Source: Scylla paramamosain
Taxonomy: Eukaryota > Arthropoda > Malacostraca > Decapoda > Portunidae
Assembly: GCF_035594125.1 (NCBI RefSeq)
Contig: NC_087186.1
Coordinates: 2,645,228 to 2,709,227, forward strand
DNA: 64,000 bases
Reading direction: 5' to 3'
The notes beneath the pieces are model-generated. The model was not told where the DNA came from. It made no database searches and saw nothing but the letters and a program-made list of their open reading frames with translations. Below are positions 44,192 to 64,000 of this stretch, one piece after another. The translations under genes and the position numbers were made by a program. Each line of letters opens with the position of its first letter. Within the stretch, counting starts at the first letter, position 1.

Positions 44192-46940
44192 TCAAGTCAT
44201 AGGAAGGTGGAAATACAGAAGCAGGATGGAAATTCCAGAGTTTACCAGAAAAGGGGATGAATGATTAGGAATGCTGGTTAACTCTTGCATCAGAGAGGTG
44301 GACAGAATAGGGGTGAGAAAAAGAAGAAAGTCTTGTGCAGCGAGGCAGTGGGAGTAAGAGAGGCATGCAGTTAGCAAGATCTGAAGAGCAGTTAGCATGA
44401 AAATAGCGGTAGAAACTAGCAAGAGATGCAACATTCCGACGATGAGAAAGAGTTAGAGGAGTGGAGTTGATGAGACGAAAAGCTTTTGATCCCACCCTGT
44501 CTAAAAGAACAGTATGAGTGGATGAGTGGAAGTCCCCAGGCATGTGAAGTATACTCTATACAGAGTTAGCAACTGGGGGATGGGGGATAAGAATAACTGG
44601 CGGAGACGTCTCAGAACACCTAACTTCATAAAACCTGTTTTAGCTAGAGACGAAATGTGAAATTTCCAGTTTCGATTATAAGAAAAGGATAGACCAAGGA
44701 TGTTCAGTGTAGAAGAGTTGAGTGTCATTGAAGAAGAGGGGATAGTGGTCTGGAAGGTTGTGTCGAGTTGAAAGATGAAGAAATTGAGTTTTTTGAGACG
44801 TTGAACAATACTAAGTTTGCTCAGAAATTTTAGAGATATCAGAAGTCGGGCGTTCTGTGGCTTCCCTGCGTGAACTGTTTACTTCCTGAAGGGTTGGACA
44901 TCTGTGAAAAGACGTGGAAAAGTGTAGGGTGGTATCATCAGCATAGGAGCGGATAGGGCAAGAGATGTTTGGTTTAAAAGATCATTGATGAATAATAGGA
45001 AAAGAGTAGGTGACAGGAAAGAACCCTGAGGAACACCACTGTTAATAGATTTAGAACAGTGACAAGCAGCAATAGAACGGTCAAAAAGAAAACATGAGAT
45101 GAAGTTACAGAGAGAAGGATAGAAGCCGTAGGAGGGTAGTTTGGAAATCAAAGCTTTGTGCCAGACTCTGTCAAAACTTTTGATATGTCTAAGGTAACAA
45201 CAAAAGTTTCACCAAAGGATGACCTAGACTCAGTAAGGAAAGCCAGATCATCAATAGAACGGCCTTGACGAAACTCATACTGGCAATCAGATAGAAGGTT
45301 GTAAAGTGATAGGTGTTTAAGAATTTTTCTGTTGAGGATAGATTCAAAAACTTTAGATAGGCAGGAAATTAAAGCAATAGGATGTTAGGTAGTAGTTTGA
45401 GGGATCAGAGCGGTCGCCCTTTTCAGGAACAAGCTTAATGTAGGCAAACTTCCAGCAAGAAGGAAAGATAGATGTTGACAGAAAAAAAGATGAAAGGTTT
45501 GACTAGGCAAGGTGCATGCACGGAGACGCAGTTGCAGAGAACAATAGGATTGACCCCATCAGGTCTATAAGCCTTCCGAAGGTTTAGGCCAGCGAGGACA
45601 TGGAAAACATCATTGCGATTTAATATTTTAATATATATAAATATTTAATAAAATATATAATAAAATTTTAATAGGTAGCATGGAGTAGTCAGAGGATGGA
45701 GAAGAGGGAGGAACAAGCCCTGAATCGACCATGGTTAAGGTTTTATCAAAGGTCTGAGCAAAGAGTTCAGGTTTAGAGATAGTTTTTTTTTTTTTTTGGG
45801 CTAATTGGAGAACAGACTTGGCATGGTTTCGGGCAGAAATATAAAGTGCATGAGATTCTGGTGATGGAAAGCTCAAGTACCTTTTGTGGGCCACCTCTCT
45901 ATCATGTATAGCACGAAAACAGGCTCTGTTAAACCAAGGTTTGAAAGGTTTAGGTCGAGAAAAAGAGTGAGGGATGTACGCCTCCATGCTAGACAATATC
46001 ACCTCTGTTATGCGCTCGGCACACAGAGACAGGCCTCTGTCACGGAGGCAGTAGTCATTCGAAGGAAAATCAGCAAAATACCTCCTCCGGTCCCCCAACT
46101 AGCAGAGGCAAAATGGCAGAGGCACCTCCGCTTAGGTGGATCCTGAGGAGGGATTGGAGCGATGGGACAAGATACAGACATCAGATTGTGATCGAAGGAG
46201 CCCAATGGAGAAGAGAGCATGACAGCACAAACAGAAGGATAAGAGGTTAGGAAAAAGTCAAGAGCGTTGGGTGTATCTCCAAGACGATCAGGAATACGAG
46301 TATGGTGTTGTACCAGTTATTTTGGTCATGGAGGATAGCAAAGTTTAAGGCTAGTTCACCAGGTTGGTCAGTGACGGAAGAGGAAAGCCAAAGCTGGTGG
46401 TGAACACTGAAGTCTTCAAGAATGGAGATCTCTGCAAAAGGGAGTCAGAATGTGCTCCACTTTGAAAGTTAAGTAGTCAAAGAATTTCTTATAGTCAGAG
46501 GAGTTAGGTGAGAGGTATACAACACAGATAAATTTAGTTTGAGAACGACTCTGTAGTCATAACCAGATGGTGGAAAACTCAGAAGATTCAAGAGCGTGGG
46601 CACGAGAGCAGGTTAAGTCATTGCGCACATAAACGCAAGATCCAGCTTTGGATTGAAAATAAGGATAGAGAAAGAAGGAGGGAACAGAAAAGGGGCTACT
46701 GTCAGTTGCCTTAGACACCTGAGTTTCAGTGAGGAAAAGATGAGGCTTAGAAGAGGAGAGGTGGTGTTCTCCAGGTTGAAAATTAGATCTTAGATCGCGA
46801 ATGTTACAGAAGTTAATGAAGAAAAAGTTGAGGGGGATTTCAAGACACTTAGGGTTGTTGTCAGAAGGGCAGTCTGACCTGGGAACATTTGTGGTCCCCT
46901 CCTTAGATGGGGAATTTTAGGTTGGTGTAGGAGTCGCCAT
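44192..46940 (-). pseudogene. LINE-A copy 3 ORF2 remnants
   Basis: The start corresponds to ATG 46940. Endonuclease and RT segments are spread over several frames: 45628-46098, 44879-45151 (with GVPQGSFLSPTLFLLFINDL), 44501-44728 and 44192-44543. The active-site YADD is not preserved in frame: the corresponding stretch reads SAPMLMI in the local frame. It is a dead copy. Confidence 0.82.
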
Positions 46941-46991
46941 GATTTTGGAGTTTGAGTGAAGGGTGTGTGTGTAATTACGGGGAAAACTGGT

Positions 46992-48170
46992 ACAGTTGTT
47001 CCTCCCATGACCGAACTCGTAACACCGGTAACATTGCAATGGACGATCCATGAAAGCCTTTACTGGGAGAGAGAGAGAGAACCGATTTTAACATGGTCAG
47101 GGAGAAAACGCCCGTAGAATATGTGCATTATTATATTACCATTGCCTTTAATCTTAGCCACTCGTTGAACATTATCTGAACATAACTGAAGGATGTCATC
47201 TTCTGAAAGTTCGTACAGGTCCTGTTTGTAAATATGTCCTTTACAGTAACTCAATGTTCGGTGTGGTTTGATAGATTCAATAGGGCATGGTAAATGAAGG
47301 AGCATCATCGCCTGTGTTAAATCTTTAGCTCGGATTAAGACTTCTTTGCCATATTTTTTTTATGGTATTTTAGGGGGAGTACTCCAATCTCCCTTTCTAG
47401 ATATTTGGCAGTGTGAATAAAGTTTCCTCGACCTTCCTTATAATATGCTACAAACCAGTAAGGTGTAGGTGGGTGGCGAAGTTTGGGAGCTCGTTCTTCT
47501 GCATCATCAAAGACATTAGGACAATAATCATTCTCACTATCAGCTACATTGCTTGACCGAATGACTTCAGCAATTAAATTGTTCTCTCGAAATGCAGAGA
47601 ATTTATTGCCTCAAGAGCACCTTTTGCAACAACGTCCGATGTAAATGTCACATAACTGTGATTAGACAAACAATTAACATCATATTTGAGACGGATACGG
47701 AGAACTATTTCGAAAGGCTTGAGAACTGAATGAATAGCACGGTACAACATGGAGGCATAGACATTAATAGTAATGAGAGTGTCAAGAAAGGACTCAAGAA
47801 CTGACCCAAAGCATTTTTCACCTTGGGAAACAATAGCAGTGGGAATATATATTCCCTCCAGCACAACACCATCACGTCCAGAGGGTGAAATCTCGAGGGA
47901 CTGGTCGACCGCCCCTCGACCAGAGGACCAGAAGAGTTTTTCATATTTACCCATATGTATATTATAAAAATAAATTGGCTCCAGAGACCAAGGGAGACCA
48001 CCTACTGAGATAACGGAGGGAGCAAGCACTGGCCACCGTGAACTGGAAACCTCATGCTCATGGAGGCCACTTGTTTTAAAAAGTGGCACCTCATGACTCG
48101 AAAGTTTGTCCACGACAGAGCTAAGACATCCCCCCACAATGCATTCCAGCCTAGACACCCAGCCATCCAA
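46992..48170 (-). pseudogene. LINE-A copy 3 ORF1, gag-like
   Basis: The ATG at 48170 opens a 198-codon frame (to 47574) without recognisable motifs. A second piece at 47060-47308 resembles the RRM-like part before the zinc knuckle in Jockey ORF1 proteins (RVAKIKGNGNIIMHIFYGRF...LPDHVKIG). It is followed by a clean CCHC knuckle, CYRCYEFGHGRNNC, at 46992-47033. The knuckle frame runs on in phase for 17 codons into the ORF2 ATG at 46940, so ORF1 and ORF2 may have been one polyprotein in the ancestor. Frame breaks lie between 47308 and 47574. Confidence 0.72.
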
Positions 48171-48200
48171 AACAGGACGACCTCAAAAGGTGGCCCCTCT

Positions 48201-48400
48201 GGTGAGCGGCGCTGTTGACCCGTACTGGTAGCCTAACTCTGGGAACCATTTAAATCTGGTTACTCACTGGCTACCTTGCTAGCATGGGTAGCCCTCTCCC
48301 AATACGTAGGGAGGAGCAGGGACCGAAGCCGCCTTCTAACTTCGTTCGCCAGGTCACAGAAACACGCATTCCCCCCCCCCCCCAACAACAAGGTAATTCC
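48201..48400. other. Boundary zone between LINE-A copy 3 and the G3 3' end
   Basis: No gene. It includes a C-run at about 48370. It may be LINE-A 5' untranslated sequence. Confidence 0.35.
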
Positions 48401-48806
48401 CACTAGGGGGAGATGGCGACAGAGAAGTGGTCCGAGTCAGAGATGCTGGAGCAGCCGTAGTTACTGGAGGAAAGCTCTACCTCTGATTCCCTGCAGAAGT
48501 AAAATATCATAGCAATGTAGCCGTCTCTGGCATAGAGCCAGAGACAGGTCTGGAAGGAGGAGTAGGAGGAGAAAAAAAAAAAAAAAAAAAAAAGCGGTTG
48601 TTTGAGTTTGGAGGGCCAAGTGGAACCCCTGTTGTTCTCAATTGGTATAGTAGTTAATTATTTCAGAGGTTTAGTAATCTTTGATATTTTGTGATGAGTA
48701 TACGCCCCTTGTTTGAATCCGCTGATGTACCCAATTAGTTATGTGTTGATTTTGAATTTGTTTTGTTTTGTATACCTTCCAAAAATTTATTGTTTTTAAG
48801 GGGGCG
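48401..48806 (+). repeat. G3 element 3' untranslated end
   Basis: It aligns with 55125-55534 over several blocks, including GAGTTTGGAGGGCCAAGTGG and TATACGCCC, and ends in a purine-rich AAGGGGGCG just before an LTR-like TGTTG start. It contains an A-run at about 48569-48592. Confidence 0.65.
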
Positions 48807-49018
48807 TGTTGTGTGCAGCGAAGCAACGAAGAAAGACGTAAGAACGAATAAGAGAAGAATAAAGGAAGGGAGAAGGAGAGAGAAATGAGAAAAGAGACAG
48901 GATGGGGGACGAGGCCTGGACACGTCCCATAGCTACTCAGTCTGAAGCTACTAATAATATTCGTGCAGTCACTCATATTCCCCACATAAATTTCCATACT
49001 ATCCCTTATCCATTTAAC
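48807..49018 (+). repeat. G3 LTR, 5' ~210 bp, forward copy
   Basis: It starts TGTTGTGTGCAGCGAAG and matches the start of the LTR at 55535 and, in reverse, the sequence ending at 49771. It stops abruptly at 49018, where the inverted copy begins. Confidence 0.65.
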
Positions 49019-53833
<4,815 letters not shown>

Positions 53834-53959
53834 AATCCTAACATAAGGCATAAAAGTAATAATCTCTCCCAGGGGCACAACAAAATGGGGAAACCCATAG
53901 GACAGCAAAAAGAGAGAAACAAAAAGTACATGATAAATGTAAAATTAGGTCTCAAAAAA

Positions 53960-54783
53960 AAAAAATAAATAAAAAAATAAATAAATACATATCCCTACTA
54001 CGGAGATGATAGGAATATGTAGGAACAGGATGAACAGAAGTATGAGAGACAGGTGGAGACTGAGGCATTGGATAAGCAGAAGAAGAAGACGTGGGGACAC
54101 GAGCCTTCTTCAACCTGTCAACATGGACAACTTCTGAAATATTAACATTTGGATTATAAATTTTAAATATATTACCAGAAAGGTTCTCTGTAATGAGAAA
54201 AGGGCCTGACGCAGAGGTGAGGCCTTAAAGACAGTGTCACCAATACCAAGGGTATTGGTGACACTGTCGACTAATCATCGCGCGTGAAGACTGTAGTCTT
54301 TCTCGCACTGGCACATGGATAGTCTGAAACGTGCGGATATGAGACTGAGCATAGTCATCGGCGGAATGCAATGGCACATGTGGGGCTACTTGTATATTGT
54401 AAGGGAGACGTTTCTCTTTGCCAAACACAATATAGTGAGGAGTCTTTCCCGTAGACAAATTCACAAATCCATTAATGGAAGCAGCTACATGCGGGAGCCA
54501 ATCTTCCCATGAGTCATGGAGTTTACCTGCAACATGCCGAAGGATCTCCAAAAAGCATTGTATTGCTGGCAAATGGTATTAAGTACCTCATTCTTAAACT
54601 CTGACCCATTATCAGAAAGCAAAACTGAAGGTGTAGTGAATGGTCAAAGGAGGTGGGACACTAAAGCATGGGCCACAACTGTAGAAGATTTGTTGGGCAA
54701 AGGTACAAGAATAACAAAGCGACTGAAATGATCAACGCAGACTAGAACATAAGAAGATCCTTGGTGAGTGGCAAAACTAAGAG
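53960..54783 (-). pseudogene. Gypsy integrase fragment, inverted, with two hairpins
   Basis: On the minus strand: an integrase core start SYVLVCVDHFSRFVILVPLP (catalytic D), then LLSDNGSEFKN (second D). After a deletion that removes the region expected to hold the catalytic glutamate, the frame continues with EILRHVAGKLHDSWEDWLPH and FGKEKRLPYN. The C-terminal end has EVVHVDRLKKARVPT (about 54095-54140). Perfect hairpins lie at both sides (54230-54268 and 54769-54812). The parent element is Ty3/Gypsy-like, and this fragment is dead. Its relation to the + strand G3 sequence that starts at 54786 is unclear. Confidence 0.8.
54230..54268. repeat. Perfect 18-bp inverted repeat, 3-nt loop
   Basis: Arms at 54230-54247 and 54251-54268 are exact complements with loop AAG. 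The right arm lies in the integrase C-terminal coding sequence, which resumes beyond the left arm on the minus strand. Confidence 0.93.
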
Positions 54784-54812
54784 GTGCCAGATGGCACCTC
54801 TTAGTTTTGCCA
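54769..54812. repeat. Perfect 21-bp inverted repeat, 2-nt loop
   Basis: Arms at 54769-54789 and 54792-54812 are exact complements separated by GA. It marks the junction between the minus-strand integrase fragment and the plus-strand G3 3' region. Confidence 0.93.
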
Positions 54813-55534
54813 AGGAAGTGGCACTTTTGTTTCACCAGTTTTATGGGTGTGGCACGGAGGCTCCACGGTGCCATGAACGGGCAAGTGCGAGTGATGTGGG
54901 CAGTAAAGGCCCGAAGGAGAGTTGTGTTTAGCCGGAAAGAGTAATGCCTGGCAGTGCCGTGCACCAGAGGCTACGGTCCCTGGTGGGCACATTGAGTGGT
55001 GCAAGGATGCAGGGATGTCTTTGGTGGGTGACTCTGAAATTTGTACAGTGTGGAGGAGAATGTACAGAAGAAGGAGCAGGCTGTGTAGTAGAGGGCGGAG
55101 AAGAGGTGAGAGTAGATGGAAATGTATTGTAAGTAGAAGACAGAGAAAGAAGAGAAGAGACCAGTCATGGAAGACATTGGAACAGCTGTAGCTGCAGGAG
55201 AAAAAATGTAAACAGAATACCCTGCAGAAAAAAAAAAATGTACACCGGTGTAGCAGAGATCACAGGTCCTGGCGGAGAACCAAAGACGTCTCGGAGGAGG
55301 AGGAGTAGGAAAAGAAGAAAGGAGAGGCAGTCTGAATTTGGAGGGCCAAGTGGGAGGCCCTGTTGTTTTCTGTTGTTATAGCAATTAATTATATCAGTGC
55401 TCTAGTAATCTGTATACGCCCTATGTATGAGTCTGATGACGTGCCCGATTAGTTGAGTATTGATTTAATTTTTGTTTCCCTAAATTTTCCTAAGTTTTAT
55501 GTATCTTCCCAAAATTTCTATTTATGAGGAGGCG
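54786..55534 (+). repeat. G3 element 3' end region
   Basis: Homologous to 33731-34105 over its first 380 bp (shared GGGTGTGGCACGGAGGCTCC) and to 48401-48806 over its second half. It ends in GAGGAGGCG before the LTR start at 55535. Only the 3' non-coding part of the element seems to be present. Confidence 0.7.
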
Positions 55535-55604
55535 TGTTGCGAACTGCGAAGTAAGAACGAATAAAAGAAGTAAGAGTATGAAGCAGGGAAGAATGAAGGA
55601 AGGA

Positions 55605-55680
<76 letters not shown>

Positions 55681-56328
55681 CTGGGGATGAGACTTGGACG
55701 CATCTCTGACACATATCCTACCCATCCCACAGCTCTTTGTATAATATTTATCCGCCCAGTTACTCATATTTTTTACATAAATTTTCTTACGAGCACTTCC
55801 TCTTGTCCATTCAATTTGAGTTTCACCCAGTATTCATTAGAAGAGTTGCTCTTGACAATAAAGTAATCATTATTCATTCAACTCCCATAGTATATTCATT
55901 AAAAGAGAAAGAAGCTCTGGGTGGGACGAGTGTGAGTATGTACGAGTATGTCACCAATCCAACCCTCTCTCTTGTACCGACCCCCGTAGTAGCCGAGTGG
56001 GAGAGCTTTTGTCTCGCTTCCCTACGCTTGCCAGTCACTGTCCTGAGCTTAAAAGAGATAGACGTAGTAAGGCAGACAGTGTTTGGTGGGGACTTGGAGG
56101 GTTTTACAGCAACATGGCCAGTTGTTCTAAGGGGATGATTGAGTAACTACCAGCCGTACGCCCAGGCCTATGTAAGTAGCGTTAGGAGTCTCCACATTAG
56201 TCTGCCTGTGAGTGTAGTTACTTGTAATGCACTTGTACTGAGGACGTGACTCCTCGGCGGTACTGAAACCAGCCGAGTACTTGGTGTTACAGTGAGAGGT
56301 GAATTACCCTCCTGTCTTTTTGTGGGCA
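55535..56328 (+). repeat. G3 LTR, nearly complete
   Basis: About 794 bp with TGTTGCGAACTG at the start and GTGGGCA at the end. It contains a (GA)n run at 55608-55679. The same order of blocks is seen in reverse at 49771-49019 and, in part, at 31900-31645. The presence of an LTR at the end of the 3' region and none beyond suggests a 5'-lost or solo arrangement. Confidence 0.65.
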
Positions 56329-56572
56329 GCCGCAGAGGACTGAGTGAAGTGCAGTGAAGAGCTGTGTAGTGAACATTACTCAGCTAGAGGCTATAACACG
56401 CAGTTGGACATGGGTGAATTTGATACGAGGGCGATAGTCCAATGGGGTTTTATACCTCGATCCTATGTGTTGTCACCTGTCATAATTGTGTTTTCACTAG
56501 AACGTGGCTGGCAACTCTTATCTAGCTGTTGGAATTTGTTGCTGTATTATTTCCTTGTCTTGTCTTGTCCTT
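56329..56572. other. Unassigned sequence
   Basis: No gene or repeat is recognised. Confidence 0.4.
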
Positions 56573-57165
56573 AAATTACCAATTACCGCCCTATTGCTTT
56601 AAAATTCATATCCGCCTGTCGAAAGTTTTGAATGTACCCTCAATACGACCTGATCGTAAGTATGGGTAGGCATCCTATTGGTGAACCTCTTGCCTTCCTT
56701 ACTGGATCTTGGTCATTCACTTTTAGGGATTTTAATCGAAACTTTAGGTTTTTGTCTTTGACATTTCAAAAGCATTTGATAGCACAAAGCTCTGGTTTTC
56801 ATTCTACCATTATATCGATCCTATCCTCTCTGTAACTTCATTTCAAGTTTCTTAATGACCGTCCTATTAACTGTTGTGGTTGATAGTGTTCTTCTCCTAA
56901 TTTATGAACAGTTGGGTTCCTCAAGATTCTGTCATGTTGCCCACTCTTTTATTATTCATCAATGATCTTCTAAGCCAAACGTCTTCTCCTATGCGCTCCT
57001 ACGTTGATGATACCACCCTGCACTTTTCCACATCCTTTATTAGATGTCCAAACCTTCATACAGAGAAGCAACCGAAAGCCTGACTTATGATTCTTCTAAA
57101 TTTTCCAACTGAGGCATAGCTAACTTAGTATTTTTCAATGCTTCCAAAATTCAATTGTTCTATTT
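56573..57165 (+). mobile_element. Old LINE-A reverse transcriptase fragment
   Basis: It aligns with LINE-A copy 1 at about 39125-39775: CCGCCCTATTGCTTTAA, the TTGCCTTCCTTACTG stretch, and a YVDDTTLHFST-like active-site region near 57000 (YADD altered). It is much more divergent than the other copies, with many indels. Confidence 0.75.
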
Positions 57166-57542
<377 letters not shown>

Positions 57543-57581
57543 TATGTTTATCATTTGCATTTCCATATTTTTTTTTTCAAA

Positions 57582-59411
57582 TTAATGTTTCTCCTCCTCT
57601 TCGAAATCCTCCTCCTTCACGCCGGCATCTTCATCCTCCTCACTTTCCTCTCCTTCAACTCCATTATCAGCCTCTTCCTCCCGTCCTTCTTCCTCTTCCA
57701 AAATTTCTTCCAAGCACTGTACAATGATGGGAGCTCCTTCTCCCTGTTTCCAACCTTCACATTCTCCGCCAAAATAGGCACGGGTGCTAAGAGGAGTCAA
57801 TTTTCCTCGTGGTTCATTGGAATGAACACACATGCTTCTAAAAATTTTTATCAACATTTTCATTGGATTCTCTATTGGTTCATTGCCTTCTTGCTGTCTC
57901 TGTTCCAGCCATCTGAGCAACGCATTTTTGAAGCAGAATCCACTGGGAGCCGGGATAGACCACGCCCTCATAATGAACCATGTACAGAATATTTTTCTTT
58001 CCTGGGGCATCCATGGATCAGCCCTGAGGCAGGAAAGTAAGGTTTTGCCCATCAGATGCACGAGACGTTCGTCGGGCCTCTGCTTGCGCAACACCTCTGC
58101 CTCTATTTGTGCAAAACTGCAGCGCCAGGAACCATTGTCGGTGTTTGTGAGATACATGGTGGTGGTGTGGGCCGGAGTGAGAGGAGGGCGACTGATTTGC
58201 CCGTGCCACTTTACCTCTAATACTGGCACCAGGTCCACGCCGATTAGTAGCAGCGGATATTTTTGCGAATTTTCTGTTTCCCTCTCATTCTTTTCTTCTC
58301 CATGGCTCACTTGCCAAGCCAGAGACAGGGCCACACCAACCTGAGTATTGGTCACACCAGGCGGCACCAGGCTTAATCTTTTGTCCTGCAGAACATAGTC
58401 AATAAGGCTGCTCCTTATTCTGTGGTAAAAGCCTTCCATCATACGGTTTTCATGAAATTGAGTGTTTTTGACCGAAATTTTCAAGCCACCTTCATACTGC
58501 GCCTTGATCTTTTCACCTTCTTCTCTCATGGATATTTTTACATCCTTTCCCGAAATAACTAGATTAATATCATACTCGTCCGGAGCATAAAGTTTGGAGC
58601 CATCCTGAGCACTACCTACAAGCCTCAGCTCACCGCGGTAACTGTCGTCGTCGTGTACCACTCGTTCCATAATGCCATTTACCTCAGTCATGACTACCTC
58701 TTTCACTGTATGTGCTGTACCTCTCGAAAAGTCAACAACAGCTTCCTGAGCCTCCTCTCTTAACATCCTTGGCCGTATTGTTTTTAGGATTTTTCGTGCA
58801 ACGCGCTCTGAGTCGTGACGGTCTACAGGTGTCAGGAAGTCCCGTGCTTTATGGCTGCATTTTTTGTAGCGCTGGAGATAGGAGGTGAAGTTTTTCTTCA
58901 CCTCGACGGCAGTTGTACCTGCTCGACAAGCTGGGTCACATGGATCACGTTTGTTCCTTTGGGCGTCCATAATCTCTCTATGGGACAAGAAATGAAAGGT
59001 GTTTTTGTGTCCAAACATAGCGGCTAGGAGAATAGGTGATTGATTATACTTGTCCAGCGGAAAAACATTTCCACCTGAGCTGAGTAGTACAGCAACACAG
59101 CTAGTCTGGCCGTGAGAGGCTGCCTGATGCAGGGCAGTGGAGTTATATGTGTCGTCCAGCACGGCGTTAACAGGAAAATGACCCACATTTATAATCAGAT
59201 GCACGAGTTGCATGAAACCTTTCCGAGAGGCCAGAATCAGTGGCGCACGAGCATTATTGATTGAAATACCTGGATGCATCTGACCTTTCACGTAAACGCG
59301 GAAAAGTTCACCCTGCAATTCCAGCGCTTGGTGTACCGCTTCCTTGCTGCGCCTACATTTTGCACGAATTTCCATGACTTCAAGATGTGCTCGCTCCCTC
59401 TCGTACAGCAT
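57582..59411 (-). CDS. Ankyrin-repeat Mab-21/cGAS-like nucleotidyltransferase
   Basis: An intact 609-codon frame, probably a cGAS-like receptor (cGLR) or related Mab-21 enzyme that would make a nucleotide second messenger when activated. Order: three ankyrin repeats (about residues 55-145; the clearest is [19 protein letters not shown] at 92-110). The NTase core has the GS motif at 266-267, the catalytic pair in [11 protein letters not shown] (E279, D281) and the third acid in [13 protein letters not shown] (D393). A Mab-21 C-lobe (about 428-530) begins [14 protein letters not shown] Glu/Asp-rich tail follows (566-609). All three acids are present, so enzymatic activity is plausible. No vertebrate-type zinc thumb is evident. 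The ATG at 59411 is preceded directly by TTTACAG, a good splice acceptor, so this may be the last exon of a longer gene. The ligand is unknown. Confidence 0.85.
   Translation of the reverse strand: MLYERERAHLEVMEIRAKCRRSKEAVHQALELQGELFRVYVKGQMHPGISINNARAPLILASRKGFMQLVHLIINVGHFPVNAVLDDTYNSTALHQAASHGQTSCVAVLLSSGGNVFPLDKYNQSPILLAAMFGHKNTFHFLSHREIMDAQRNKRDPCDPACRAGTTAVEVKKNFTSYLQRYKKCSHKARDFLTPVDRHDSERVARKILKTIRPRMLREEAQEAVVDFSRGTAHTVKEVVMTEVNGIMERVVHDDDSYRGELRLVGSAQDGSKLYAPDEYDINLVISGKDVKISMREEGEKIKAQYEGGLKISVKNTQFHENRMMEGFYHRIRSSLIDYVLQDKRLSLVPPGVTNTQVGVALSLAWQVSHGEEKNERETENSQKYPLLLIGVDLVPVLEVKWHGQISRPPLTPAHTTTMYLTNTDNGSWRCSFAQIEAEVLRKQRPDERLVHLMGKTLLSCLRADPWMPQERKIFCTWFIMRAWSIPAPSGFCFKNALLRWLEQRQQEGNEPIENPMKMLIKIFRSMCVHSNEPRGKLTPLSTRAYFGGECEGWKQGEGAPIIVQCLEEILEEEEGREEEADNGVEGEESEEDEDAGVKEEDFEEEEKH

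Positions 59412-64000
<4,589 letters not shown>

Larger units (their letters stand above)
44034..48200 (-). mobile_element. LINE-A copy 3, with ORF1, degraded
   Basis: A minus-strand copy whose T-run at about 44034-44050 is its poly(A) tail. ORF2 pieces follow copies 1 and 2 from the tail to the ATG at 46940. Unlike those copies it carries upstream gag-like coding sequence to about 48170. Many frameshifts are present, and an AT-rich expansion of about 40 bp occurs near 45620-45675. The 5' boundary is somewhere between 48170 and 48400. Confidence 0.85.

Noticed and set aside
57555..58344. Plus-strand open frames opposite the Mab-21 gene
   Set aside because: They mirror the acidic tail and C-lobe coding sequence on the other strand and show no domain.

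Overview
This is eukaryotic DNA from an arthropod, most likely a decapod crustacean. That assignment is inference, from the kinds of retroelement present, the long (TA)n, (GA)n and (CT)n arrays, and one ankyrin/Mab-21 gene. No prokaryotic gene organisation, tRNA, rRNA or CRISPR array is seen. The window is dominated by nested and broken transposable elements. There is one convincing intact host gene: a 609-codon minus-strand reading frame at 57582-59411 with three ankyrin repeats and a cGAS/Mab-21 nucleotidyltransferase domain whose catalytic acids are all present.

Left part (1-31.6 kb): a decayed Jockey-like LINE (family B, + strand, 669-5272) carries a 469-bp Tigger/pogo MITE. Next come a pseudogene of a multicopy uncharacterised animal gene (5.8-7.2 kb), a complete Ty3/Gypsy provirus on the minus strand (7792-14543, CATG target duplication), and a BEL/Pao element (15312-22829). 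The BEL/Pao keeps its LTRs and gag, but its pol interior is largely replaced by several unrelated minisatellites. A quiet AT-rich stretch follows (22.8-25.9 kb), then a truncated LINE-A copy (25.9-27.9 kb) and a second LINE-B copy on the minus strand (28.6-31.1 kb).

Middle part (31.6-49.8 kb): remnants of a Gypsy family (called G3 here) lie beside a three-layer nest. A minus-strand RNase-H-bearing LINE is split by a CsRn1-like Gypsy (34992-43511, CATC target duplication), which is itself split between protease and reverse transcriptase by a 3.3-kb LINE-A copy (37259-40561). A further LINE-A copy with a gag-like ORF1 follows (44.0-48.2 kb, minus strand), then an inverted pair of G3 LTRs.

Right part (49.8-64 kb): long microsatellites, one of which holds a solo LTR, an inverted integrase fragment, a G3 3' end with a near-complete LTR, an old LINE-A fragment, the ankyrin/Mab-21 gene, and a LINE-A copy inserted inside a (TA)n array.

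The elements do not act as a pathway. The functional point is that a probable innate-immune nucleotidyltransferase gene sits in a landscape of retroelements. The most unusual structural signals are the minisatellite-filled BEL element, a LINE-A subfamily that shares a short alternative 5' leader instead of ORF1, and a recurring class of perfect short hairpins with 1-3 nt loops that look like template-switch mutations.
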